DNA of 64,000 nucleotides, taken from an uncultured Prevotellaceae bacterium. Lineage in GTDB: Bacteria > Bacteroidota > Bacteroidia > Bacteroidales > Bacteroidaceae. The first letter of the stretch is position 1. Every line of letters begins with the position of its first letter. This document shows positions 33,538 through 41,026 of this stretch, piece by piece. The notes under the pieces are model-generated. The model was not told where the DNA came from. It ran no database searches and saw nothing but the letters and a program-made list of their open reading frames with translations. The translations under genes were made by a program, and so were the position numbers. The stretch spans positions 45,784-109,783 of the forward strand of contig OMXS01000009.1 in assembly GCA_900315095.1 (NCBI GenBank). The letters run 5' to 3'.

Positions 33538-34617
33538 ATGAATAGATTTATAAAGTTATTGTTGGCAGGACTGTGCATCAGCGGCACGGCTTGCAGCCAG
33601 AAGGCATATAAAGACCTCAATGTGGAGGAGTTCGACGCATACATAGCAGAGAACAAGGACAAGGGACTGCAACTCGTGGACGTGCGTACGGCAGAAGAGA
33701 ATGCCGAGGGCACCATCCCTGGCGCTATGCTCATAGACTTTAAACAGAGCGATTTTACTGAGCGTGCCGAGAAGATGCTCGACAAGGAACGTCCTGTGGC
33801 GGTGTTCTGTCGAAGTGGACGCAGGTCGGCTAATGCCGCTTCGATTCTCACGGAAAAGGGTTTCAAGACGGTAGTAAACCTCGCTGGCGGATTCCTGGAA
33901 TGGCAGAAAACACACAAGGATGTAGCGGAGGAGACTAAAGACGAGTACGGTATGGAGATTGACCGCATAGACACTAAGAGCGGGGCGCTTACATTCCATT
34001 GCATCAAGCACGCCTCGGTACGCATCGAAATGGGCGAAAAGAATATTTATGTTGACCCCGTTACACGTCTCGGCAACTGGAGTATAGACTATTCTAAACT
34101 GCCTAAGGCAGACTATATCTTCATAACTCACGAGCACGGCGACCACTACGATGCAGCCGCCATCAATGCTCTGAGCAAGGAAGGAACGGTGGTAGTACTG
34201 AACAAGAGGTGTGCCGACATGCTGGGCAAGGGCATCGCAATGAAGAACGGCGACCGTCAGGCGCTAGAAGGCATCGACGTGGAGGCCGTGCCAGCATACA
34301 ACAACACTCCAGGACGCGAGAAGTTCCACCCCAAAGGTCGTGACAACGGTTATATCCTCACCATCGACGGCAAACGTATTTATTTCGCAGGCGACACCGA
34401 GGACATTGAGGAGATGGCACAGGTGAAGGACATCGACGTGGCATTCCTGCCTTGCAACCAGCCTTACACCATGACTCCCGACCAACTGGTGCGCTCTGCA
34501 AAGACCATAAAACCGAAGATTCTCTTCCCTTATCACTACGGAGACACAAAGGTGGATGCTATCACCGACATGCTGAAGGATAGCGGGATAGATGTGAGGA
34601 TTAGGAGATATGAGTAG
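33538..34617 (+). CDS. Exported rhodanese domain fused to a UlaG-like metallo-hydrolase
   Basis: 359 residues. An N-terminal signal sequence ends in ISGTAC-S, so it is exported and possibly a lipoprotein (Cys19). Residues ~25-128 are a rhodanese domain with LVDVRTAEE and active Cys91 in FCRSGRRSA. Residues ~145-359 are a metallo-beta-lactamase-fold domain with THEHGDHYD (199-204) and a later FAGDTEDIEEM and PYHYGD, closest in look to UlaG-like hydrolases. The pairing suggests sulfur-relay or persulfide chemistry in the envelope, but in known persulfide dioxygenase fusions the order is usually reversed. It is a single-gene unit with its own promoter. Confidence 0.88.
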   Translation: MNRFIKLLLAGLCISGTACSQKAYKDLNVEEFDAYIAENKDKGLQLVDVRTAEENAEGTIPGAMLIDFKQSDFTERAEKMLDKERPVAVFCRSGRRSANAASILTEKGFKTVVNLAGGFLEWQKTHKDVAEETKDEYGMEIDRIDTKSGALTFHCIKHASVRIEMGEKNIYVDPVTRLGNWSIDYSKLPKADYIFITHEHGDHYDAAAINALSKEGTVVVLNKRCADMLGKGIAMKNGDRQALEGIDVEAVPAYNNTPGREKFHPKGRDNGYILTIDGKRIYFAGDTEDIEEMAQVKDIDVAFLPCNQPYTMTPDQLVRSAKTIKPKILFPYHYGDTKVDAITDMLKDSGIDVRIRRYE

Positions 34618-34679
34618 GAATTATAGGGAAGTAACCCCACAACTCCAAGAACAAAAATTCTGTTAAATACTGACAATTT

Positions 34680-34711
34680 CTTGCAAGAACGGCGTTTTAT
34701 GTTTACTTTTG
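34680..34711 (+). promoter_or_regulatory. Promoter of paaK-ACT
   Basis: CTTG (34680-34683), 20-nt spacer, TACTTTTG (34704-34711), 45 nt before the start codon. Confidence 0.7.
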
Positions 34712-34756
34712 TAAGCCAAAACGCAAAATAAGTTACAAAAGAGAAAATAAAAAAAG

Positions 34757-36055
34757 ATGATTTGGAATCCTAGTATTGAGTGTATGGACCGCGAGCAGCT
34801 GCGCGAGATGCAGAGCATCAGACTCCGGAAGATGGCAGACTATGTTTATCACAACACTCCCTTCTATCGCAGGAAATTTCAGGAACTGGGCATTGAGCCT
34901 GGCGACATCAAGGACATTGACGACATCGTGAAACTGCCATTCACGAACAAGCTCGACCTGAGAGACAACTATCCCTTCGGTCTGGCTGCCGTTCCTATGA
35001 GTCAGATAGTGCGCATACATGCCTCTTCAGGAACTACAGGAAAGCCTGTGGTGGTGCTTTACACCCGCAAGGACCTTGCAATGTGGGCCGAGAGCATCTC
35101 GAGAGCATTCACAGCATATGGTGCAACAAAGAACGACATCTTCCAAGTGTCATATGGCTACGGACTGTTCACAGGAGGTCTGGGAGCCCATGATGGTGCC
35201 ACGAACATCGGCGCGAGCGTAATCCCGATGTCATCAGGCAACACTCAGAAGCAGATAACGCTGATGCACGACTTCGGCGCTTCTGTTCTGTGCTGCACAC
35301 CGTCGTATGCGATGTTCATAGGCGAGGCGCTGAACGAATGTGAATGGCCGCGCGAGGAGTTCAAACTGAAGATTGGCGCCTTTGGTGCAGAACCCTGGAC
35401 CGAGGAGATGAGACAGAAACTGGAGTCAACACTAGGCATCAAGGCATACGACATCTACGGACTGAGCGAGATTGCAGGCCCTGGTGTGGGATACGAGTGC
35501 GAGCATCAATGCGGCACACACCTCAGCGAAGACTATTTCTATCCCGAGATACTCGACCCGAACACAGGCGAACCGCTACCCGAGGGCACACTTGGAGAAC
35601 TGACATTTACTCACCTCACCAAAGAGGGAATGCCGTTGCTGCGCTATCGCACACACGATCTCACCGCCCTGCACTATGAGAAATGCCAGTGCGGCAGAAC
35701 TCTGGTGCGCATGGACCGTATCCTTGGCCGTTGCGACGACATGCTCATCATACGCGGTGTCAATGTATTCCCGTCACAGATAGAAGCAGTCATCCTCAGC
35801 CTGCCTGAGTTCGAGCCACACTTCATTCTCACCGTCGACCGCGTGAACAACACCGACACCTCAGAACTGAAAGTTGAGGTCAAGGAAGAGTATTTCACCG
35901 ACGAGATGGCACAACTTGTGGGACTTCAGAAGAAACTTGAGGCAGAACTGCGCAGCGTCATCGGCCTGGGCTTCAAGGTAAAACTCGTAGAGCCGAAGAG
36001 CATTGAGCGTTCTACAGGAAAGGCCCGCCGTGTGTTTGACAACAGAAAACTGTAA
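34757..36055 (+). CDS. paaK: Phenylacetate--CoA ligase
   Basis: 432 residues of the adenylate-forming PaaK family. It has the phosphate loop HASSGTTGKP near residue 93, YGLSEIAGPG near 237 and LIIRGVNVFPSQIE near 330. It makes phenylacetyl-CoA (or related aryl-acetyl-CoA) from acid, ATP and CoA. In gut Bacteroidales such genes usually serve interconversion of aromatic amino acids and aryl acids via indolepyruvate:ferredoxin oxidoreductase. It is followed 61 bp later by an ACT-domain protein, its usual partner. It is separate from the aryl-polyene cluster and on the opposite strand. Confidence 0.94.
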   Translation: MIWNPSIECMDREQLREMQSIRLRKMADYVYHNTPFYRRKFQELGIEPGDIKDIDDIVKLPFTNKLDLRDNYPFGLAAVPMSQIVRIHASSGTTGKPVVVLYTRKDLAMWAESISRAFTAYGATKNDIFQVSYGYGLFTGGLGAHDGATNIGASVIPMSSGNTQKQITLMHDFGASVLCCTPSYAMFIGEALNECEWPREEFKLKIGAFGAEPWTEEMRQKLESTLGIKAYDIYGLSEIAGPGVGYECEHQCGTHLSEDYFYPEILDPNTGEPLPEGTLGELTFTHLTKEGMPLLRYRTHDLTALHYEKCQCGRTLVRMDRILGRCDDMLIIRGVNVFPSQIEAVILSLPEFEPHFILTVDRVNNTDTSELKVEVKEEYFTDEMAQLVGLQKKLEAELRSVIGLGFKVKLVEPKSIERSTGKARRVFDNRKL

Positions 36056-36116
36056 ACAACAGCCCTGCCCTCCCCACTTTTGAGAGACGGGAGGGCGGCC
36101 TCAAAAATAAAAGAAT

Positions 36117-36542
36117 ATGTTAGCAAAACAACTATCAGTGTTCTTAGAGAACAAATCCGGAAGACTTACCGAAGTGACCGAGGTGCTTGGCAACGCCGGC
36201 GTAAACCTCTCGGCAATGAGCATCGCTGACAACAGCGATTTCGGTATACTGCGCTGCATTGTAAGCGACCCCGACAAAGCATACAAGGAACTGAAAGCCG
36301 CTCACTTCACGGTAAAGATTACCGATGTTATCGGTTTTGTTTGCCCCAACACCAGCGGCTCTCTTGCAAAGGTGCTGAAACACCTGTCTGACAACGGCAT
36401 CTTCATAGAGTACATGTACTCCTTCGCCAACGGCGATGTGGCTCATGTGGTGGTGCGTCCCACCGACCTCGAGGCATGCGACCGCGTGTTGTCAGAGAAG
36501 AAGGTTGAGCTGATGGCAGCCAGCGACCTCTACAAGCTTTAA
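36117..36542 (+). CDS. Tandem ACT-domain protein
   Basis: 141 residues made of two ACT domains: KQLSVFLENKSGRLTEVTEV at 4-23 and IGFVCPNTSGSLAKVLKHLS starting near 72. ACT domains bind amino acids and control linked enzymes. The constant position behind paaK in Bacteroidales suggests that it senses an aromatic amino acid and tunes the ligase or its pathway; this is inferred from context. A terminator follows at 36631. Confidence 0.92.
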   Translation: MLAKQLSVFLENKSGRLTEVTEVLGNAGVNLSAMSIADNSDFGILRCIVSDPDKAYKELKAAHFTVKITDVIGFVCPNTSGSLAKVLKHLSDNGIFIEYMYSFANGDVAHVVVRPTDLEACDRVLSEKKVELMAASDLYKL

Positions 36543-36630
36543 CATGTCATGTCTAGATGACGGGCATCTAAGCATTGCCTTGCAAAATGAGCAATTTGGC
36601 TGCTCTAATTCAATTGCGATTACCCCAAAC

Positions 36631-36669
36631 GAAAGGCCCTGCAACCACTGTTGCAAGGCCTTTCTTCTT
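36631..36669 (+). terminator. Terminator after paaK-ACT
   Basis: Stem AAAGGCC ... GGCCTTT with inner TGCAAC/GTTGCA pairing, followed by TCTTCTT. It is also usable in the minus direction for the convergent His-rich gene. Confidence 0.8.
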
Positions 36670-36738
36670 AATACTTTAAATAATTAACAACCTAATCTTT
36701 TATCTTTAACTAACCTTTATGAAGCATTATTTCCTTTT

Positions 36739-37122
36739 TTAGTGACGGTGATGACGCGGTGCCGGTGCATGATGGTGTGGGTGATGTGCCGGTGCGTGGT
36801 GCATGTGATGACGAGCGGGAGTCCAACGTGCATGCGATGAAGCCATGTAACGATGGAACTGATGACCGTTCAACACTCTTCTCAACTCGCTGTTGCGTAT
36901 GTCGATGCAGCGACGCACGTCAGCGCGGGGATGGTCAATAGCGTTGATGTAACGCAGGTTGATATTGTAAACCATAGCCTCCTGATGCCTTGTCAGACGC
37001 AGATCCATTGCCATCCTGTCGGTCATCATGCGTGCTGTGCTGCGAATTTCGCGACTATTCATTGCTGCGGCAGAAGTTGCTATCGCTACTATCAATGCCA
37101 TTGTTGCAAATATCTTTTTCAT
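36739..37122 (-). CDS. Exported protein with a His-rich C-terminus
   Basis: 127 residues. Signal peptide MKKIFATMALIVAIATSAAA; the helical central part (TARMMTDRMAMDLRLTRHQE, then VYNINLRYINAID) recalls small periplasmic helical proteins of Bacteroidetes (Spy/CpxP-like look). The last ~30 residues are almost only His, Pro and Ala, with about 15 histidines (HHMHHAPAHHPHHH), a likely metal-binding tail for Ni, Zn or Cu. A TATCTTTG element at 37169-37176 may be its promoter. Function is unknown. Confidence 0.8.
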   Translation of the reverse strand: MKKIFATMALIVAIATSAAAMNSREIRSTARMMTDRMAMDLRLTRHQEAMVYNINLRYINAIDHPRADVRRCIDIRNSELRRVLNGHQFHRYMASSHARWTPARHHMHHAPAHHPHHHAPAPRHHRH

Positions 37123-37168
37123 AATCTTGATCTTTTAAATGGTTCAACTTTTGTTCTTTTTTCTGGTG

Positions 37169-37176
37169 CAAAGATA
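37169..37176 (-). promoter_or_regulatory. -7 element of the His-rich protein gene
   Basis: TATCTTTG on the minus strand, 47 nt upstream of the start. The gap 37123-37549 also holds a repeat related to 33307-33381 (GTATACTTCTGAC at 37356, then CCAAAAGG, then GAAAAGGCATTATGAA) and the divergent promoter. Confidence 0.5.
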
Positions 37177-37443
37177 ATAACAAAACATCTTCACTGAAAA
37201 GGATTGTTCCTAAAACGCCATAGGCTTTTCCCTATACGTTAGGGGAATTCCCTCCTCTGCTGCTATTATACATAATTAAATATATAAAAAGGCGCCATCC
37301 GGCGGCCAAAAGTGTATCTCTCGCACCCTGAAAAGCCATCATTCACCACCCCACTGGTATACTTCTGACATGCCAAAAGGTACATCAAACGCAGCGCGAA
37401 AAGGCATTATGAACAGGAAAGGACATGTTTTCTTCGAGAAAAA

Positions 37444-37475
37444 TTTGGCGGTATTAACAGAAAACACTATTTTTG
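37444..37475 (+). promoter_or_regulatory. Promoter of the lipoprotein-YARHG operon
   Basis: TTTG (37444-37447), 20-nt spacer, TATTTTTG (37468-37475): a full consensus match, 75 nt before the start. Confidence 0.8.
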
Positions 37476-37549
37476 CGGATAGTTTATACTAAAACAAAAC
37501 CTATCTATTAAATAAATTATTATTAACCATCTAAACTACTACGACATTT

Positions 37550-38149
37550 ATGAAGAAAGCATTTATGAGTATCGCCATCGCCGTAGCTGCTATTGCTATG
37601 GTATCGTGTGGAAACAAGGGCGCTGAGGGCGCGGGTGCAGGTACAGACAAGGCAGAACCAGAGGGCAAACAGCTCACTCTGGCCGTTCATACCTATGAAG
37701 GTGACACGCTCATGCTGTCATGCGATGTCTGGTATCCCGAAGATGCCAGCATGAAGGAGATTGAGGAATACGACACATTCAACGGAAGAAAAACCCTCGC
37801 CGACTCTACAGAGAACGTGAAGATGACGCTGTACCTCCAAGAGAGCGTTACTTATTCAAATCACAAGACAAACGCCAAGGAGAGTTATCCCGAGTCTTAC
37901 AAGGAATTCAAGGTGGGCGAATATGATGCTTATGCCTACGCTTCCAACAAAGACTATAATGTGACCATTCTTTTTGAGAACATCTCTGAGACAACCGACC
38001 GTTACCTTGATATACAACTGAAACAACTGATGATGAAGAGCGACGGTCCTGGCGGCAAGGAGTTCTTCGAGCAGAACGAAAAGGTGAAGTCTATTGTCAA
38101 CTCTTTGAGATACAACGGAATTGTGAAAAGAACAATGGAACTGCAATAA
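37550..38149 (+). CDS. Putative lipoprotein of unknown function
   Basis: 199 residues. Signal peptide with lipobox MVSC, lipidated Cys20, then a Gly-rich linker (GNKGAEGAGAGTD). The remainder is a mixed alpha/beta domain without motifs that I recognise (LSCDVWYPEDASMKEIEEYD, later YNVTILFENISETTDRYLD). It lies seven bases before the YARHG gene, so the two form an operon and may act together at the cell surface or in the periplasm. Confidence 0.83.
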   Translation: MKKAFMSIAIAVAAIAMVSCGNKGAEGAGAGTDKAEPEGKQLTLAVHTYEGDTLMLSCDVWYPEDASMKEIEEYDTFNGRKTLADSTENVKMTLYLQESVTYSNHKTNAKESYPESYKEFKVGEYDAYAYASNKDYNVTILFENISETTDRYLDIQLKQLMMKSDGPGGKEFFEQNEKVKSIVNSLRYNGIVKRTMELQ

Positions 38150-38155
38150 GAAACA

Positions 38156-39118
38156 ATGAAGAAAACTGTTTTAACAACAGCTATACTGTGCCTGTTCGCC
38201 CTCTGTGACGTGCAGGCACAGATAGATAACCGCTACCATTGGTATGACGGGACTATCACCTACACGGCAACCCACCTTGAGCACAGCAACGTGAAGATGT
38301 ACGGAATGGACGAGGGCGAGGAGCATGAGTTCGTATTGCGTTATACCAAGGAAGTGAACCCCGAACATCAACTGTATTCGGTAATTGACGACAACCTAGG
38401 TTTCTACAATACAGGGCTCACAGCACACCATCAGAAAGCCGAGGGACTGGACGTCATCTGCATCTACGACAGCAATGACCTTCTGAAGACTGTGATGTCG
38501 GGAGAGACGGAGTGGGAAGCAGAGATTCTGAACCAAAACAGATGGCTGAACCAGGTAAAGGGCAGCTACACCACCAAAGACAAAAACGGCGACGTTAAGA
38601 ACATAGAATGGACAATGGAAAAAATGAGTGTCGACCATATCGTCTATCCATACGAAATAATATGCTTCAACGGCCGTGCAACAGGATTTATAAGAGTGGA
38701 AGAAGTGCCGGGAGCCCTCAACGAACTGCAGGGCATGTGGAAGATAGAGCCCACCCTCGAAGGACTGCACATGTATTCAGTAAACACGGAAACAGGTAAT
38801 TCACCGTGGGATTGGGAGGCCGATGGCAAAGAGTTCAACCTAAAGAGAACCGACCTGCAATCGGGACGTTTCGACTATGCCAGTCGCATACTGCTCAACG
38901 ACAAGCAGTTCCGCCACTTCGACAAGAAGACTCTGCGCATCATGCGCAACGAGATACTCGCACGTCACGGTTACCGCTTCAAGTCAAAAGACCTGCAGGA
39001 ATACTTCGGCAAACAGTCGTGGTACAAGCCAATATCAGACAACTCGAAGGTGAAACTCTCCTTCTTAGAGCAGCTGAACGTGGAACTCATAAAGTATGAG
39101 GAGGCACAGAAACAATAA
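38156..39118 (+). CDS. Exported YARHG-domain protein
   Basis: 320 residues with a signal peptide ending near VQA21. Most of the protein has no family that I can name. The C-terminal ~80 residues are a YARHG domain: MRNEILARHGYRFKSKDLQE, then YFGKQSWYKP, an extracellular domain thought to bind peptidoglycan or surface glycans in many bacteria. It follows a lipoprotein gene by six bases. The operon ends in a striking inverted-repeat region (39129-39306). Confidence 0.85.
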   Translation: MKKTVLTTAILCLFALCDVQAQIDNRYHWYDGTITYTATHLEHSNVKMYGMDEGEEHEFVLRYTKEVNPEHQLYSVIDDNLGFYNTGLTAHHQKAEGLDVICIYDSNDLLKTVMSGETEWEAEILNQNRWLNQVKGSYTTKDKNGDVKNIEWTMEKMSVDHIVYPYEIICFNGRATGFIRVEEVPGALNELQGMWKIEPTLEGLHMYSVNTETGNSPWDWEADGKEFNLKRTDLQSGRFDYASRILLNDKQFRHFDKKTLRIMRNEILARHGYRFKSKDLQEYFGKQSWYKPISDNSKVKLSFLEQLNVELIKYEEAQKQ

Positions 39119-39128
39119 CCACGAAAAG

Positions 39129-39306
39129 TCATCAATTCATCAATTCATCAATTCATCAAATGCCCTTTTCAGAATTCATGATTTTATATGTCTAATTTTT
39201 ATTATATTATATATATTATAATATATATAATATAATAATATATATAACACATTTTTGTGGCTGTTCACTTGGCAAAACCCTATTTGATGAATTGATGACT
39301 TGATGA
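39129..39306. repeat. Inverted octamer-array element 2
   Basis: Left arm 39129-39160: TCATCAAT three times, then TCATCAAA. Right arm 39283-39306: TTTGATGA, ATTGATGA, CTTGATGA, the reverse complement with one or two changes. Between them (39195-39245) is a TA-only palindromic stretch. Same design as 31621-31720 and 62118-62293. It covers most of the gap between the YARHG gene and tRNA-Val, which otherwise holds only the tRNA promoter. Confidence 0.85.
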
Positions 39307-39430
39307 CTTTCTATGCAACATGCTGCTATATTGTATTTTACAGTCACCAAACAAGATTTGATGACAACTTGCACGCCCTCACATGTCCCTAACGAGTGCG
39401 CAAAAGAAGAAGATTTTCTTTGCCAAATGT

Positions 39431-39461
39431 TTTGCAATGTCATGAGAAATCGCTACTTTTG
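39431..39461 (+). promoter_or_regulatory. Promoter of tRNA-Val
   Basis: TTTG (39431-39434), 19-nt spacer, TACTTTTG (39454-39461), 20 nt before the tRNA. Confidence 0.85.
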
Positions 39462-39480
39462 CAGTCGCTAACAAGATAAT

Positions 39481-39555
39481 AGGGGCGTAGCCCAGTTGGT
39501 TTAGAGCGCTGCAGTCACATTGCAGAGGTCATCGGTTCGAGCCCGATCGTCCCTA
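39481..39555 (+). tRNA. tRNA-Val (anticodon CAC)
   Basis: 75 nt. Starting at the A at 39481 gives acceptor AGGGGCG pairing with CGTCCCT (one G-U); starting one base later breaks the stem. Anticodon stem CTGCA/TGCAG holds loop GTCACAT with anticodon CAC. The D-stem GCCC/GAGC has one C-A mismatch. T-loop TTCGAGC; discriminator A; CCA not encoded. Confidence 0.9.
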
Positions 39556-39654
39556 CATAAAGAGGATATGTCAATAGGCATACCCTCTTTTGTTTTACCC
39601 ACGAGAATGATGGATGGCATCCTACGTTAAATATCACAAAATACGCTGTTTTGT

Positions 39655-39686
39655 TTTGCACGTTCCACGTTTTTCCATTACCTTTA
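39655..39686 (+). promoter_or_regulatory. Promoter of the 39754 gene
   Basis: TTTG (39655-39658), 20-nt spacer, TACCTTTA (39679-39686), one base off the consensus. Confidence 0.55.
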
Positions 39687-39753
39687 CAGCGATTTTTCAA
39701 TAACAGAGGTCAGAACCCTGAATTATAAAACTATAAACCAATTTACAACTGAA

Positions 39754-40245
39754 ATGAAAAAGACTATTCTTTTATTTGTCATGTCAATGATGGCATGTTT
39801 GGGAGCAATGGCCCAGGAAAAAGGCCCTACTGTAGTAGAGACAGAAAACTTCTCAGTCAAAGTGCCTAAAGGTTGGGTGGTTAAGAAAAAGTCATCTGGA
39901 AATATCAGCTCGGTAACTTTGGCTCCCGAAGTAAAACCTGACGTTCGTACTAATTTTGGCTTTGACCTTGAAATTTGGTCATTCAACAGCCGCACATTTA
40001 CCGTAGAGAAGATTATAGACGAGGCGTTGCATCAGTACGGAGAAAATGCGGTTGAGAAGAAAGAAGATATTAAATTCGGCTCTAACACTTTCCAGCACAC
40101 TTTCTTTGATGAAGGTTATGGTTCGTCCCAAGTCCTTGCTCTTCCACTTAAAGAAATCGGTGCTATGCGTATAGACGTAAGAACTTATCCGTTGACAGAC
40201 AAGGATGTCAAGGCAATCCTTAAGAGTATAAAGGTTAAAAGATAA
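39754..40245 (+). CDS. Small exported protein of unknown function
   Basis: 163 residues. Signal peptide MKKTILLFVMSMMACLGAMA, cleaved before QEKGP. The mature part looks like a PsbP/DUF1795-type beta-alpha fold: ETENFSVKVPKGWVVKKK at the start, a central VEKIIDEALHQYG helix, then AMRIDVRTYPLTDKDVKAIL at the end. Such proteins are small periplasmic or surface proteins of unclear role. It is a single-gene unit with promoter and a strong terminator. No lipobox. Confidence 0.82.
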   Translation: MKKTILLFVMSMMACLGAMAQEKGPTVVETENFSVKVPKGWVVKKKSSGNISSVTLAPEVKPDVRTNFGFDLEIWSFNSRTFTVEKIIDEALHQYGENAVEKKEDIKFGSNTFQHTFFDEGYGSSQVLALPLKEIGAMRIDVRTYPLTDKDVKAILKSIKVKR

Positions 40246-40284
40246 GAGTTTGGAAAAGTACTAGACAGAAGTTAAATAAATAAG

Positions 40285-40319
40285 AAAACGCACGTTTGAG
40301 TTCAAAACGTGCGTTTTTA
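40285..40319. terminator. Terminator after the 39754 gene
   Basis: Stem AAAACGCACGTTT / AAAACGTGCGTTTT with a short loop and flanking A- and T-runs, so usable in both directions, serving also the convergent DUF3127 gene. Confidence 0.88.
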
Positions 40320-40418
40320 GTTTATTCGTTTCAGTCCCTTAAACCCCCGAAAGGGCCGCGTCTGTTCATGACAAACGAGCGGAGTGATGTGTGTCACACC
40401 TTCCGACAAACATTAAGT

Positions 40419-40826
40419 TTAGAATGGGAGGTCGTCTGTGGCGCCATCTCCAGCCTGCGCTGCTGGTTGCTCTCCGAATGGAGTCGCTGGTTGTTGCGTC
40501 GCGAACGGGGTCTGTACGTCTGGCTGTAACGGTCCCTGAGCAGCTGCTGCCGGATCTATACGCTCCACTTTCCATGCTGTGAGCGTGTTATACCAACGTC
40601 CCTGATATTCGCGTGCGTCAACATCGAAGCTGACGCGCAGCTCCTCGCCTACCTGGATGTTCATTGCTGTGATGCGGTCCTCACCGAAGACGCGGAAACA
40701 GCACTTGCGTGGATACTGCTCGTGTGTCTCAATGACATATTCCTGAGAAGCCCAGTGGTTACCTGTTTTGTTTGATGTTCCTTCCTGCTTCTGCAGCACA
40801 TTGATTATTCTACCTTCTATTTCCAT
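40419..40826 (-). CDS. DUF3127 protein with an SSB-like acidic tail
   Basis: 135 residues. The first ~90 form an OB-fold-like DUF3127 domain (MEIEGRIINVLQKQEGTSNK, later FRVFGEDRITAMNIQVGEEL), followed by a Gln/Pro/Ala-rich linker and the C-terminus GATDDLPF. That layout (OB-like domain, flexible linker, acidic tip ending in PF) is the layout of single-stranded DNA-binding protein, whose tip recruits replication and repair proteins. It is transcribed divergently from dnaN. A role in DNA metabolism is likely but unproven. Confidence 0.87.
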   Translation of the reverse strand: MEIEGRIINVLQKQEGTSNKTGNHWASQEYVIETHEQYPRKCCFRVFGEDRITAMNIQVGEELRVSFDVDAREYQGRWYNTLTAWKVERIDPAAAAQGPLQPDVQTPFATQQPATPFGEQPAAQAGDGATDDLPF

Positions 40827-40952
40827 TTTATTGATTGTGTTTAGTGTTTAACGTTTTGAGTCTCGTGTTTCACAATGCGAAATGTTCCTCATTGCAAAAT
40901 CGTTTGCGAAATTAATAAAAAAGATTTAAAAGCAGAAACTTTTTGCTTTTTT

Positions 40953-40984
40953 TTTGCTTACCTCTAATGTTTTTTGTAATTTTG
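40953..40984 (+). promoter_or_regulatory. Promoter of the dnaN operon
   Basis: TTTG (40953-40956), 20-nt spacer, TAATTTTG (40977-40984), 43 nt before dnaN. Confidence 0.8.
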
Positions 40985-41026
40985 TACCTAATTCGAGAAT
41001 TATAAAAAAATAACAAATATAATAAT

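Noticed and set aside
34757-36542. paaK-ACT as supplier of the aryl starter
   Set aside because: It has its own promoter, the opposite strand and the usual Bacteroidales partner gene; nothing in the sequence ties it to the polyene operon.
39129-39306. CRISPR array
   Set aside because: Units are 7-8 bp without unique spacers, arranged as inverted arms, and no cas gene is present.
39482-39556. tRNA-Val beginning at the G at 39482
   Set aside because: Shifting by one base produces two mismatches in the acceptor stem; starting at the A at 39481 restores pairing.
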